Positions 24,901-38,745 of a stretch of 64,000 bases of DNA are shown one piece after another. The stretch is from Lates calcarifer (lineage: Eukaryota > Chordata > Actinopteri > Centropomidae): positions 21,691,504 to 21,755,503 of the forward strand of contig NC_066847.1 of the NCBI RefSeq assembly GCF_001640805.2, read 5' to 3'. The notes beneath the pieces are model-generated. The model did no database searches and had not been told where the DNA came from. It worked only from the letters and a program-made list of their open reading frames with translations. The position numbers and the translations under genes are program-made. Position 1 is the first letter of the stretch; each line of letters begins with the position of its first letter.

Positions 24901-26304
24901 ACTGATAAATAAATAAATTCAGGAAAGTCACTGAGACTGTAGAGCGGCGCAGGCAGCCATTAGAGTTGACGAGTTCCCTGCCATGTGTTACTGAAGGAGA
25001 AGATCAGCTTGTCCTTTGGAGATGACAAGGGGAGCAAAAATAGCATGCTTCCAGCCTCCCTTGTCAGTCAAGTTGGCGTGCGTATGTTTGTGTGGGGGTG
25101 TATGTCTGTAAGAGGGGGAGGGGGCACTTGTCTATGGACAGATATAACAGCTTCACACCTGCTCCTCAATATATTTACTGAGGGTGAATTTAACAGAAGT
25201 TTAAAGTGGGACCAAATTTAACCAGATACCCAGGCTTGTATTTATCCATTTATACTCTGCTCTATATACAGAATATTGCTCTTCCAATAGAAATCTCTTA
25301 CTCTTAAACCACTTTTTTTCTTTAAAATAGTTTAATGGATGTCTTCTCCAAACAGACACAACAAGGCCTCTGCACAACCTAATACAACCAAGCACCCACT
25401 TGTTGAAATGTTGTATGGTTAACTCAGCAGCTACATCGACTGCACTGCAATTTATTACATTTATTAGCTGCTCCATTTTAAAGACACCCTATTTGTTTGT
25501 GTTTAAGGACCTATTAACATGTGTGGGCATGCCTGTATGTGTGGTGTTGACGTGACAGTTTGTGGACAGAATAGTGTCCACCTCTTATCTTGATATGTTG
25601 TGGTGTTGTGCGATAAGCTCGCATTTTGTCAAAGACAGTTTTCAGTGAAACATTGGGTGCAGAGCTGGGCTGTGTCTTCTTTTAATGCCTTACCGTGTTT
25701 CAGATTCAGATGCTTTTTTAAATTAAAAGCTACGCTTGTGTTTCTTTGTGGTTTTGCTGCTTCCTTAACTTTTTCTAGGTAGGGTTTTTTTTCAGTTGTT
25801 AATGAATGGATTTGCTGTGTTCTGAGGACTGGATTGACGTATTTGTGGCGCCTGCTTTTCAGTTTTCCAGAATTTAGTTTCAGCGTTGGACAGATGACAG
25901 GCTGTGGCTCTACTCTGACCCTGTGTATCTTTTTGTCCTACAGGATCCCCGCCCACTACGTCTATCCTCAGGCCTTTGTCCAACCCAGCGTGGTGATCCC
26001 ACACGTACAACCCTCTGCTGCTACGGCAACAGCTGCTGCTGCCACTTCCCCATACCTTGACTATACCGGTGCAACATACGCTCAGTATTCTGCGGCTGCC
26101 GCCACTGCTGCTGCAGCTGCGGCTGCCTACGAGCAGTATCCGTACGCGGCCTCGCCAGCACCAACAAGCTACATGACTACAGCAGGGTATGGATACGCTG
26201 TCCAGCAGCCGCTCGCCACTGCTGCCACCCCAGGAGCTGCCGCTGCTGCTGCAGCCTTCAGCCAGTACCAACCTCAGCAGCTGCAGACAGATCGCATGCA
26301 GTAG
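21994..26304 (+). CDS. rbm24: RNA-binding protein 24
   Basis: RRM protein that binds GU-rich sites in pre-mRNA and mRNA. In vertebrates it controls muscle and heart splicing programmes and mRNA stability. Exons: 21994-22161, 22564-22687, 23013-23067, 25944-26304, giving 235 residues, essentially the length of human RBM24 as I recall it. One RRM spans about residues 10-90, with RNP2 IFVGGL at 13-18 and RNP1 KSRGYGFV at 50-57; RNP1 is interrupted by intron 1 after Phe56. The C-terminal half is rich in Ala, Tyr and Gln and ends in QLQTDRMQ, diagnostic of RBM24 rather than its paralogue RBM38. The second of two adjacent ATGs was chosen because family members begin MH plus a few residues before QKDTT; starting at 21991 would add one Met. 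The wording of the RRM and Ala-rich tail looks closest to zebrafish rbm24a, but a/b is not settled. Confidence 0.95.
23068..25943 (+). other. rbm24 intron 3 (2.9 kb), GT-rich
   Basis: The longest rbm24 intron. It contains many T/G-rich stretches with GTGTG motifs (for example near 23550, 23835, 25090 and 25520-25550) and a G/GT-rich block at 23610-23660. A perfect 11-bp inverted repeat (24076-24086 with 24101-24111) could form a hairpin. I see no coding exon in it. Confidence 0.5.
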
Positions 26305-27540
26305 AACCATGAAAACTACCTTAAAGGAGGAAAACAGGGGGAGGTCACCTTCTTCCATTAGGAGGGCAAAGTTAGGTGGGGGAAGATAGTAGAAGCTGAA
26401 TATTGGTTGTCACTCCCAGGTTTTATCTTAGCAGTCCTTCTACCAAAGAGCCTGAGGAAAATTACCCAAAATGTGGAGACAATGAGGAATTTCTGCATAT
26501 TTTATTAAAGCGAGATCTGTGTTTTGTCACTATTCAATATATATGAATATTTAATATTTATTCAGTGGTTAAATAGTTAATGTTAATTGAAGAACACTCA
26601 GTGGACCTCATGTCAAACATTGCTATATATTTATACATGTATATATGTGGAATTTGTACTAAATTCCCAGTTAGATTTATGTCTTATAATCAGGTTTCTT
26701 CCCCACCACTTTGAAAACAAACCAAAACACTTGCATACATATGAGAACCATATGTTACAACACCACATGGTTTTCAGTATTTCATAGTTTTGGACCAGTA
26801 TTTCGTTTGGTAAAGCTATGCAGACATCAATAGAGAAGTTTTGTTAGGTTGTTTTCTTTTTCTAAGTAACTGTTTGGCGTGAGATAGATTAGACATCCTC
26901 AGCTAGTTCCTTTTAAAATGTATTTTCTAAATAACACATAAGACAAAATGCTGACCACTGAAGCACTCACTTTTCTTCCCTTTAAATTGCACCTCAAGTA
27001 AACTCAGCAGAAGGGAAGAAACACTGTTGAATGTGAATCTTTCATTTTGAAAAAAAGTGTTTCATAATGTGCCTTTTAAATTATGCTATTTATGTATTTA
27101 TTATGGAGCCTTCAGTAAAAAAAAAACTTTATTTGTGTTCATGTATGAAGCCTGCTGTAGAACATGTCCACATGTGCTGCTGCATTTCTCGTGATCAAGA
27201 GCATATGTTGTTTAAGAATGTTTAAACTTGGCTTTACAATGTGCTATACCATGTATAAAGAACAAAATATGAGTGGAAAAGTAGCAATAACTCCAATGCC
27301 TTCTCTGTTTTCTGTAGATTTAATGTTGTCTAAATTATATCCTTAACTCTTTAATGTTGCTTTTTATACTTGATCAGTTAAATAAAGGACGGTGTGACGA
27401 CTGTTAACTTTTTAATTTTTTACATTTGATGTCTTTTGACATTAAATGTTTTCTAATGCAAAGGCATCCCCTATTTTACCTTTGCGTTTTGTAATGCATG
27501 ACTCGAAATGATGCAAACATAATGAATTTGCTAAATAAAA
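26305..27540 (+). other. Probable rbm24 3' UTR
   Basis: AT-rich sequence without coding potential. It has AU-rich elements (overlapping ATTTA motifs near 27087-27104) and AATAAA hexamers at 27381-27386 and 27534-27539, the two best candidates for polyadenylation. Confidence 0.6.
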
Positions 27541-30066
27541 GGAATTTACTTTCAACTTGTTAAAATACTTTTGTGTTTAATGTAATGTCAGATTTACTAA
27601 CAGACATTCATTTATTTGACAGTCATGTCACATGATGGTAGATAAAGAATACAAAACTGTAGCTGATGGTAAAATGATGCATGCATACATCTAAACAACT
27701 GCCATGAAGAGTAAACTGCCTCTAGTCTGTTCTGTGCTGTCTGTTATGTCCATTGAGGCAGCGAATTGCTGTGTTTTTAACCATAGCTATAAAATGAAAG
27801 GCATATGATCTGATTTTTACTAACTGTCAGCAAGAAAGGGTCTCATATTTCTGTGATATATTTCAAAACAAAGATAGAGACTGAGCTGGCAAGAATATGT
27901 GTCCTGAGTCACAAAACTAATAATGAATTACGCATTTTTGCAAACTGATCTTAACTTGAAACACTGCTGGGGAGTTTGATGCTTGCCTCTGTTTACACTA
28001 TAAATCAACACTGATGTTTGGGTAATATGAATCCGGCCTACTGTGGCTCTAAAATAGTAAGTAAGTGAAGTCCCTCTTCCTGTGTCACACCACCATTAGT
28101 TGATAGTTAGTTTGCCAACCTCACGTTGACCAAATGAAGCAAATCAAAAACCTCAGATTAACATAAAATGTCAGACATTCTTGTTATATTAATCCAGCTA
28201 AATTTGGATTTTTAAATGCTCAAATTAAATGTGATACAGCAGCGTCTTGGCTCCCCTGTGCCTGAGCAGAGACAGCTGAAATACACACTCATCTCAGAGG
28301 CCTCTGGTCGTTTAGAGACTCCTACAGTCCTTTCCCTGTTTTGTTCACCTGTTTTCAATCCTTCACTACAGCCCCCACCTGTTTCTATACAGCTGGAAAG
28401 AAACTTGTGATGTGACCTGGGGTACAGCAGAGGAGCAGATAGGCAGTTGAAGAGTCTTGTATAGTTTGGTCGAATAAAACACATGCTGTTAGGTGACTCT
28501 TCCTCAGTTGCCCTCTCATTTTCCTCTCATCAAAGCTGCGTCCTCCTGACATCTGCTGGTTCATGAGAGTCACTTCTTCTTGTCAAACATTTTGTAGGTG
28601 TTTTTCTCAGGCCACATTGTTTATGTTGGTGGACGTGGCTCTTCTTTCGCACGATGTTTTTGCTCAATTCACTTTCGATTTGGGTTGCGGTATGCACTTT
28701 CCAAGTGGCAGACAAAAATGCCGCGTTCATGTAATATCGGAGGTGTCTCAATTAAAGGTTTCTGACATCCCCAAAATGCTCACGTTCACGACAATATCCA
28801 AGTACATAAATTCGACAATTAGACTTGATGAAAGCTGCAATATATCCAAACTGGAGTTTAATACCATGTAGGGGCCTGAACGTGGATGAAAAATCGGTTC
28901 CTTAATCAGTCAAACTGTGTCGTTCAGTGTAATTAAATCCAAATTTAGTGGCTATAGTTATATATCATTCATATACACTATTCTTAATCTATTTGATCAA
29001 ATCTGTAAACACACAAGCGTTAAATAGTTGGCAGGTGAAGTGAATGCTCTGAAGTCGTTCCCATGTCTACCATCCACCCTGTATGACATGAACGCGGCAT
29101 TACATTCCGCAGCCTGGGGGGGCGGAGGGCCGTTTCCTGCCAGTCAGAGAGAACAAGAAATTCTCAAATTGTGACAGAACGAGCGAAAAGAAAAACCACG
29201 GTTAATTTCAGAGTGAGTCAGTGGGGATTAGAAATTTGATTGCGGGGAAGGTGAGTAGTCTTTAAAGACCTTAATGATCCTAACGTGGTTGATCTTTTGT
29301 TGCATTTTTAGTTGGCTAACGTTATTGTTTGGGGACAAACACGGACAGCTTGTGTTGTAACGTGACGATTTTTTAAAAGCACGGCAACTCTTTCTTTACT
29401 TAATTATTAGTCATCTGTGTTAATTTAACACCAATAGTCAGCTGAATGTAGAATATGTGTGCTAAATTGACGTTTCTTGGCTGAAAATGGAATTTGTGGC
29501 CTAAATTTAGTGGCTAAATCTCGCGAGTCCCGGGGAACCTCGGGGAAATGTGAAAGCCGCTAATCAGTAGACTTTTAACCATCTGCTTTTAACGGTCGGG
29601 AGCAGGGCAGAGATATCTGGTTGGGAGTAGGGTAAAGATTGAGCCAAGTTAAGCATCTTTAAGCATGACTGGTTGGGGATACAGTTAGTCTCATGGACAG
29701 GTAATAAGAAACAGATACCGACGGGGAGACTTCACTTCCCCTTGTGTAATCTCCGAGTGTTGGAATCTAATGCTAAACCAATGTAAATGGCGTCGATAGG
29801 TATCAAACCCGAACCCCAGACCTTCGTTTGAGCCTCAACTTAATGATGGTTTTAAGGGTAGAAAAACGCACAATATGTACAACGTATGTCAATGTGTCGA
29901 TGCGTATCAATTTTGATATTTACCGGAAGACAGCATCGTCATGTGACCGCTTTGACGTAACAGCGTATATCATTGTGGACTTCCTGGCAGTCGTCTTCAT
30001 TTAAGCACTGTTGTTTAATCTGCCCCGATAACATATGACTTATCCTTCTTATTTCATATTTTGCAG
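27541..30066. other. rbm24-grina intergenic region with probable grina 5' exon
   Basis: No supported coding sequence. A MITE-like inverted repeat lies at 28717-29101. Immediately after it comes a G-rich, CpG-containing stretch (about 29105-29250) that ends in a good splice donor (exon end 29250, then GTGAGT). This is a plausible untranslated first exon of grina, paired with the acceptor at 30066. Confidence 0.4.
28717..29101. mobile_element. MITE-like element bounded by 20-bp inverted repeats
   Basis: The 20 bases at 28717-28736 match the reverse complement of 29082-29101 at 19 positions (core ATGCCGCGTTCATGT). The outer span is 385 bp with no coding content. The arrangement suggests a non-autonomous DNA transposon. 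I could not identify a clear target duplication or the family. Confidence 0.5.
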
Positions 30067-30122
30067 AGCAGTCCCAACAACCCAACGCTTCAGTCGGTCT
30101 CTACTCCCGATCAAAGCCAGAG

Positions 30123-33148
<3,026 letters not shown>

Positions 33149-33849
33149 GCAGGAGGAACTACACAGAGGAATTCAGATAGAAACTGTCTTGAGTTCATGT
33201 ATAAAAGTGAATTTCCATGATCTTGATTTTTATCTTGTCTTGTTGTGTTCACGTGGATCACGTAGTTCAAGATTTCTTTGCTTCACCATGTCCAAATGAT
33301 ATTTTTTTATGGTAATATAGAGTGTCTGTGTTGTAGTTTGGGGATTTTATGAGGTATATGTTCTGTGATACAAAACTTCATCTTGCTTTAGAAAATAATT
33401 TCTTATACTATGTGAAAATCGATGAAACAGTCACTATTCAAAGTCCACTTACTTTTTCCAGAGCTTTCACCTGTATCACACGACTAAACGGCTAAAAGGT
33501 GCTGTGGATGAAATAACATCTGCTGAGCTTGAATGTTAGCAGATCTGTCTCCATGACAACCAAACAATCTCCATCCACTTATGAGGGCTGTGTGATATGG
33601 TTGAAAAGCTAGGAAGTGCACTTTGAGTTTGGATTTTTTGTCAAACTACTATTTCCAAGGTAAATGACTTTTAATAAATATAAATGTTCTTTTCAAAGCC
33701 TGATCTCTGTCTTTTGTCTGGAGTCAAAGGGTCCTGACAGAATTATGTCCCACCAGAGAATTCTGTTCCGATGTGATTTGATACAATTCTATCAGTGTCC
33801 ACAAGATTTTGGGTGTTTGTGGCTCAGCTGTGAAACTGGGAGCCTAAGA
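33149..33849 (+). other. grina 3' UTR and grina-spatc1 junction
   Basis: AT-rich 3' UTR with an AATAAA at 33673-33678 followed by a T/G-rich stretch, so grina transcripts probably end near 33700. The spatc1 start codon lies only about 170 bp further on, leaving very little room for a separate promoter. Confidence 0.6.
33673..33678 (+). terminator. Candidate grina polyadenylation signal
   Basis: AATAAA 525 bp after the grina stop, followed within 50 bases by a TCTGTCTTTTGTCTG-type downstream element. Confidence 0.6.
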
Positions 33850-36312
33850 ATGGACCTGGAACAAACCGTTGCTGCATTGCTGTCAAAAAATGAAACACTT
33901 GGGCAAGAAAATGATGAGTTAAAGTTGATGCTAAGTGTATTCAACGACTACATAGACCTGAGAGCCAGGATGCAAAGATTCAACAACACTCTGGAGGAGT
34001 CAATAGGTATTGTAGGTGTTTTTCTTTACCACTAGATGGCAGCTAGGGTGCAGTTCAGTGCAAAGAACTGGAATATAATGAACTGAAAACAGGAACCAGA
34101 GGCAGATGCAAGAAGACAATTATGAGCTTTTATGAGCTGCAGTCAGTGTTAGATTTCTGATTGCCTGTGCTTAATACTTGCATGTTGTACTTCTTTGGTC
34201 ATGTGATTTCCTATATCTGTGACATACAATAATATTAAGCATGTACAAGGGTAGGTAATTTCATGATCCCAAATATAAACATTCTTGCAGCATTTCAAAA
34301 TAACAGTTGGCAGGAAAGAAAACCTGACCCAGTGTCTCCTAGCAACAGGATTTAAAAGACATGCTCTGACAGTATATTCACATTTCCAAAACTAAATCTC
34401 TTAACCTGAATTGATTTTATTTTTGTAATGGGTTTTTTAAAAACCTATCTGTATGCTTACAAGGATAATCATATTATAGTATCAGGAATTATGATCAAGA
34501 TATGCAACATATTTCTATATGTTGTGTACTGCTGTATACTGTACTATATCATTCAGATATGCCTCTAAATCTTTAGAAGCATATCGTTATAGAATAAATG
34601 TAGTACAATGGGTTTTTTTTTCTTGCAAAACATGTACAACAAGCATTATCAGCGTCAGCAAATCTTTCAATCATACTGTTGTAGATGTATATTTTGTGAA
34701 GGTTTTTGGTTATACAGAAATGTTGCGATCACTGTGAATACTGGAATAGGTAACACGTCTGGCTGTAACTTTTTTCCAACCATCAATGAGATCTCCTATT
34801 TTCTGGGCACATTTAGGATCTGTACCATGACTGCGCTTTGTTATTTCAATAGGCTTTGTGTCATTCTGTTCACCACTCACCTTGTCATGTTTACATGTCA
34901 GTAACAAAATCATAATCAAATCAAAATCATAGTCTGATCAAATCTGGAACTTAAATAACTAGTTCCAGATTATCTAGGTAATAACAAAAGTTATTAACTC
35001 ATTTTGTTAAAAACAAAAGTTATTAACTAGATGAGAATAGATTACACCAATCACAGTAATATACCATCAAATTTTGTAAAATCAGGTAAAATCAGGATAA
35101 GTTCTCTGATGAAGGTCAGTCCAGAGCTTCGGGAGCCGTCATTTTGTAAATGCTGTATCAAAACACCAGCCACAGTGATCCCTAAAAGTAATCAATAAGA
35201 TCTCAAAATCAGTACTAAAACACACCTGGTGTTAATAGGTTAAAACAGGTGTGTGTCTGTGTCCTTAAAGTAGCCACTCTGCTTGTTGTGACAGTATGTA
35301 TGACAACAACAATACCTGGCTTTCTTTTTATCAGTTTGCTCACCATCAGGAAGCAGACCATCCAGTCTGTGGCAAGCCACCATTAATGAGGGAAAGTTCA
35401 GAAAGGACTTGCAGCAATCCAAAATTAATCATGAACACCGAACTTCATCCCCTGCTGACTTCAAGTCTTTCATACAGAGCTCGGTGCACGTAGACACAAG
35501 TGAGAGAGCAGAGTCTCAAAGCTGCCAGACTGATGTTCCTCCTGAGGACAACGGTGAGTGATGCCTAACATGGAGACGTTTTAGAGAGTAGTGTTGCCAA
35601 AAAGAAACATTTGATTGATTTTAGTTTTTTCATTGCAATTCCAGACAGGATGCTGGGAGAGATTGCCTACCAGCTGGACAGAAGGATTCTCTCTTATGTC
35701 TTCCAGGGCCATAAGAGGCTTTATGGTTTCACACTGCTTAATATACCAGACAAGATCATACAGGTATGAAATCTCTCATTGATATCTGAGGTGTTTAAAG
35801 GAAGACTTTTATTTTTAAATGTTCCTTTTTGACATCACAGTCCAAAGGTAAGAGATCAAATCTGAACAAAACTTCAAGTGTAACTCATCCCATCATGAGT
35901 TCATTAAGAAAACCAATACTGACCATTACATTCTTCTTACATGACTCAGAGGTCTCATGCCTTACTTCCTCTCCATCAGGTTAGCACCCATCCTCTGACA
36001 GGGAAGGTGGATGAAGGCTATCGGCTTCATCTCACTCAGAGGTATGCTGACCTCATGGAGCAGTTGAACCAGCTTGGGTACAAAACAAAACTTCACCCTC
36101 TTTTCACTGAGTTCATTGTCAACACTTACGGGATCCTGAAGATGATGCCTGGTGATAGCAACACTAAAGCAATGAACTACAATAACCCAGACTTTCTGAG
36201 GAAGCAGATAGTGACCACAGCACCGAGAAAAATTCAGAAAGACCTGCTGCTCGTGCTCACCTGCCTCTGCTACATGGCCGAGAAGGACAGAAAGCCTCTT
36301 CTTCTGTGGTAG
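33850..36312 (+). CDS. spatc1: Speriolin (spermatogenesis and centriole associated 1)
   Basis: Centrosome/centriole protein of male germ cells in mammals, described as interacting with CDC20. Exons: 33850-34006, 35335-35553, 35645-35763, 35980-36312; 275 residues, much shorter than mammalian speriolin because the long Ser/Thr/Pro-rich middle is missing. Residues about 8-45 form a coiled coil with a Leu/Asn/Glu pattern like the speriolin N-terminus. Residues 127-275 are the conserved C-terminal domain: [33 protein letters not shown], a TQRY segment and a final KPLLLW (mammals have KPMFIW). The start is chosen by alignment with the family N-terminus. The frame stays open upstream with other ATGs at 33664 and 33745. 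Human SPATC1 also lies near GRINA. SPATC1L is the alternative, less favoured because of this location. Confidence 0.85.
34941..35028. repeat. Hairpin plus 17-bp direct repeat in spatc1 intron 1
   Basis: A perfect 11-bp inverted repeat (34941-34951 with 34961-34971, 9-base loop) is followed by two identical 17-bp copies of AACAAAAGTTATTAACT at 34983-34999 and 35012-35028. It is non-coding. Confidence 0.7.
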
Positions 36313-38745
36313 AGATGACTGTAGTGAAAGGCATACCAAATTTACAAGCTTGCAGCACCCACAACTTGGAAATAAACATTGCAAAATGATGTAGTAAATT
36401 TTTGTGTTATGTATTTGCTTATGCTCATGTACACATGCAAGTGTGCATGTGAAACTAAAGAGCCAATGTTAATGAAGCCATAAAGGCATAAAGCATTAAA
36501 TATTTCTGTTTCATATACAAACAGGGCAACCTGTTAAAAGACATCTAACTGTAATTTATTTCAACCAATATTCAATAATATTATGGGGTAATATGATTTC
36601 TTAATCTGTGAAAGAAATAATCAGTTAATATGTGCTAAGCATAAAGGATGTACTGTATTCCCCACATTGTAAATCATGAGATAGGCCTATGGTATCATAA
36701 GTGAGTTATTCTGGTAATCAGATTGAATTGCCATTTTATTTCAGTTCATGCTGAACATGCTGTGGTTGGTAAATCAGAGGTCTGGAACTGGGCTATAATG
36801 GACCTTCATTTGTTTAAAAAAAAAAAAAAAGCTATTTAGTTGATACATGTTGAGTCATATCATTTGAAGGACTAAAAGCTATCATAAGGAGTTTATTATA
36901 GGCCTTCCTGTTCTCTCACTAGAGTCTTTAAACATTGGAAGATTATTCAGGAATATTAGGCTGCGCATGCTACAACACACAGCACAGGTTGCCTGCAGGT
37001 AAATACTTGACTTAAGTTTTGGCAAGAAATAAAGAACATAATGTTAAAACAGAAGCAAAAAATGTAAATATGAACTTTTTACAACCATGATAATATGGCA
37101 TGAAGTGTCTCTTAAGAGTAATAAAATAAGTAATCAATCAAAAAATTACAGGGATGGGACATAAATGATGCATTTTGGCTCAGTCTCTATCCACATTGTC
37201 CACTACTGTTTTCAGAAATCACTACTTATTTTGCTGGGAAACTAAAAACCCAAAAGTACTCACTTGGTAATGTTAAGTACTCAGTAGTTTTAACAGATCC
37301 TCTTAGGCTGTGACAGGTCGCCTCAGGTAAGGTCACGTGTCCGACACCATGACAACGCCAGTGGGGCGTGGCTTAATAACGCCCGAATGATGAGCTGCTG
37401 AGAGCAGGGTGGGCTTAGTCCACCGATCTGGTGTTTATATTGTTTTTTATTTCAAGCTAAAAACGGAGGAACATGTGACAACCTAATGAATAGGTGTGAT
37501 AAAGTAAATACATTAGTAGGCTGCTCGATGGGTTCATCAGACGGACTGTCCCAGTTTTCGTGCTAAGGTAAGACCAAAGGGCTGCCACGTTAGCGTGAGT
37601 GTTTCAAGCTAGCTACGCAACAGGACAGGTGACAGCTTTCATTTGTGATAACTAACGTGTAGGTAGAAGGATGTATAAAGCGTGGGAATTTAGTAACCAT
37701 GTGCTGTAATGATGCAGCGACGCGTTGCAGTCACAAACACCAACGTTTACATTCAGGTTGGAAAGTCTTTCTGTATCGTTTATGAAGTGAAACTGTTAGC
37801 TTAGCATAGCTGCACATGGAGTACCGTTGCTGAGACTCCCCCTAACCTACCTGTATGAGTGTCGACACAACAGACACAGCGACACAGAAAGCTTCCCTTT
37901 ACTACTGTGTGATTACATGATGGTCGAAGTGATGGTGGCCTGCGTTGAATGGGGTCTTTATTTGCGTAATTGGGTTGTTGGGGGTTTGCAACTTCCTAGT
38001 TGTATTCGGTGCCCTAGTTTGTCCATCTTTAGTTGAATCAGAGATCAGTATCTACAATGGGAGTGAACCCTTGATTGCAACGCTCCGATGTTAAAGGGCA
38101 AATTCACACTAAAACAGTATAGTATGGTCCTATTTTTCACTCCTTGAGCTAATGTGATTATATTACACGTTGTAAATGTATTACAGCTGAGATATTACTT
38201 TCAAATGAAAATTTGGCAATACAAGATTAGACAAATATTTGTTGTTTTACTTTTGCCACACCCTATGACTTTACACGGTATAATTAAATGTAAATACACA
38301 TAAAGGTGTGGTATTGCTTTCCATTGCAGTGTTATTTTGCCAGCGGTTAGCAACACTGTGCAGATGGTGACAGCTGGATTATGCTGTTTACACCATGTTT
38401 TTAAAGTGATCAGGATGCATTGCATAAGTGTGCAGTAAGCCAGTCTGATCTTCCCACTGCCTCTGACTATTGCAGTAGTGTTGGTGCAGTTGTCAGTTTC
38501 CTCATGTTTTCCACAACTGCGTGTGCAGACATGATACCAGCATGAGTTACAAGCCAGTTATTCCGGAGAATCCTCACTGTAAATGTTTACATGGGTTTCA
38601 AGAGCCGAGCTGCATCATAACATTTTGATTTTTTTCTCCTGCTCTAGTATCCAGCACAAAGGAGAAGCTTTCCACAGGAATGAGGCTAGAACTGGGAGGC
38701 CCAGTGTTGTTCATCCTGATTGCTGCTTAGAGAAGGGGCAGAGGC
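36313..38745. other. spatc1-smpd5 intergenic region and smpd5 5' UTR
   Basis: AATAAA at 36371-36376 probably ends spatc1. After roughly 1 kb of featureless AT-rich sequence, a CpG-containing stretch (about 37310-37570) ends in a good donor (exon end 37567, then GTAAGA). This may be an untranslated smpd5 first exon, spliced to the acceptor at 38647. I see no other gene. Confidence 0.45.

Noticed and set aside
25792..26358. 188-codon minus-strand ORF rich in Ser, Cys and Gly
   Set aside because: It is the antisense of the Ala-rich last rbm24 exon; GC-rich alanine codons keep the opposite strand open.
28563..28871. 102-codon plus-strand ORF before grina
   Set aside because: No recognisable domain, and it runs through the left inverted repeat of the MITE-like element; probably chance.
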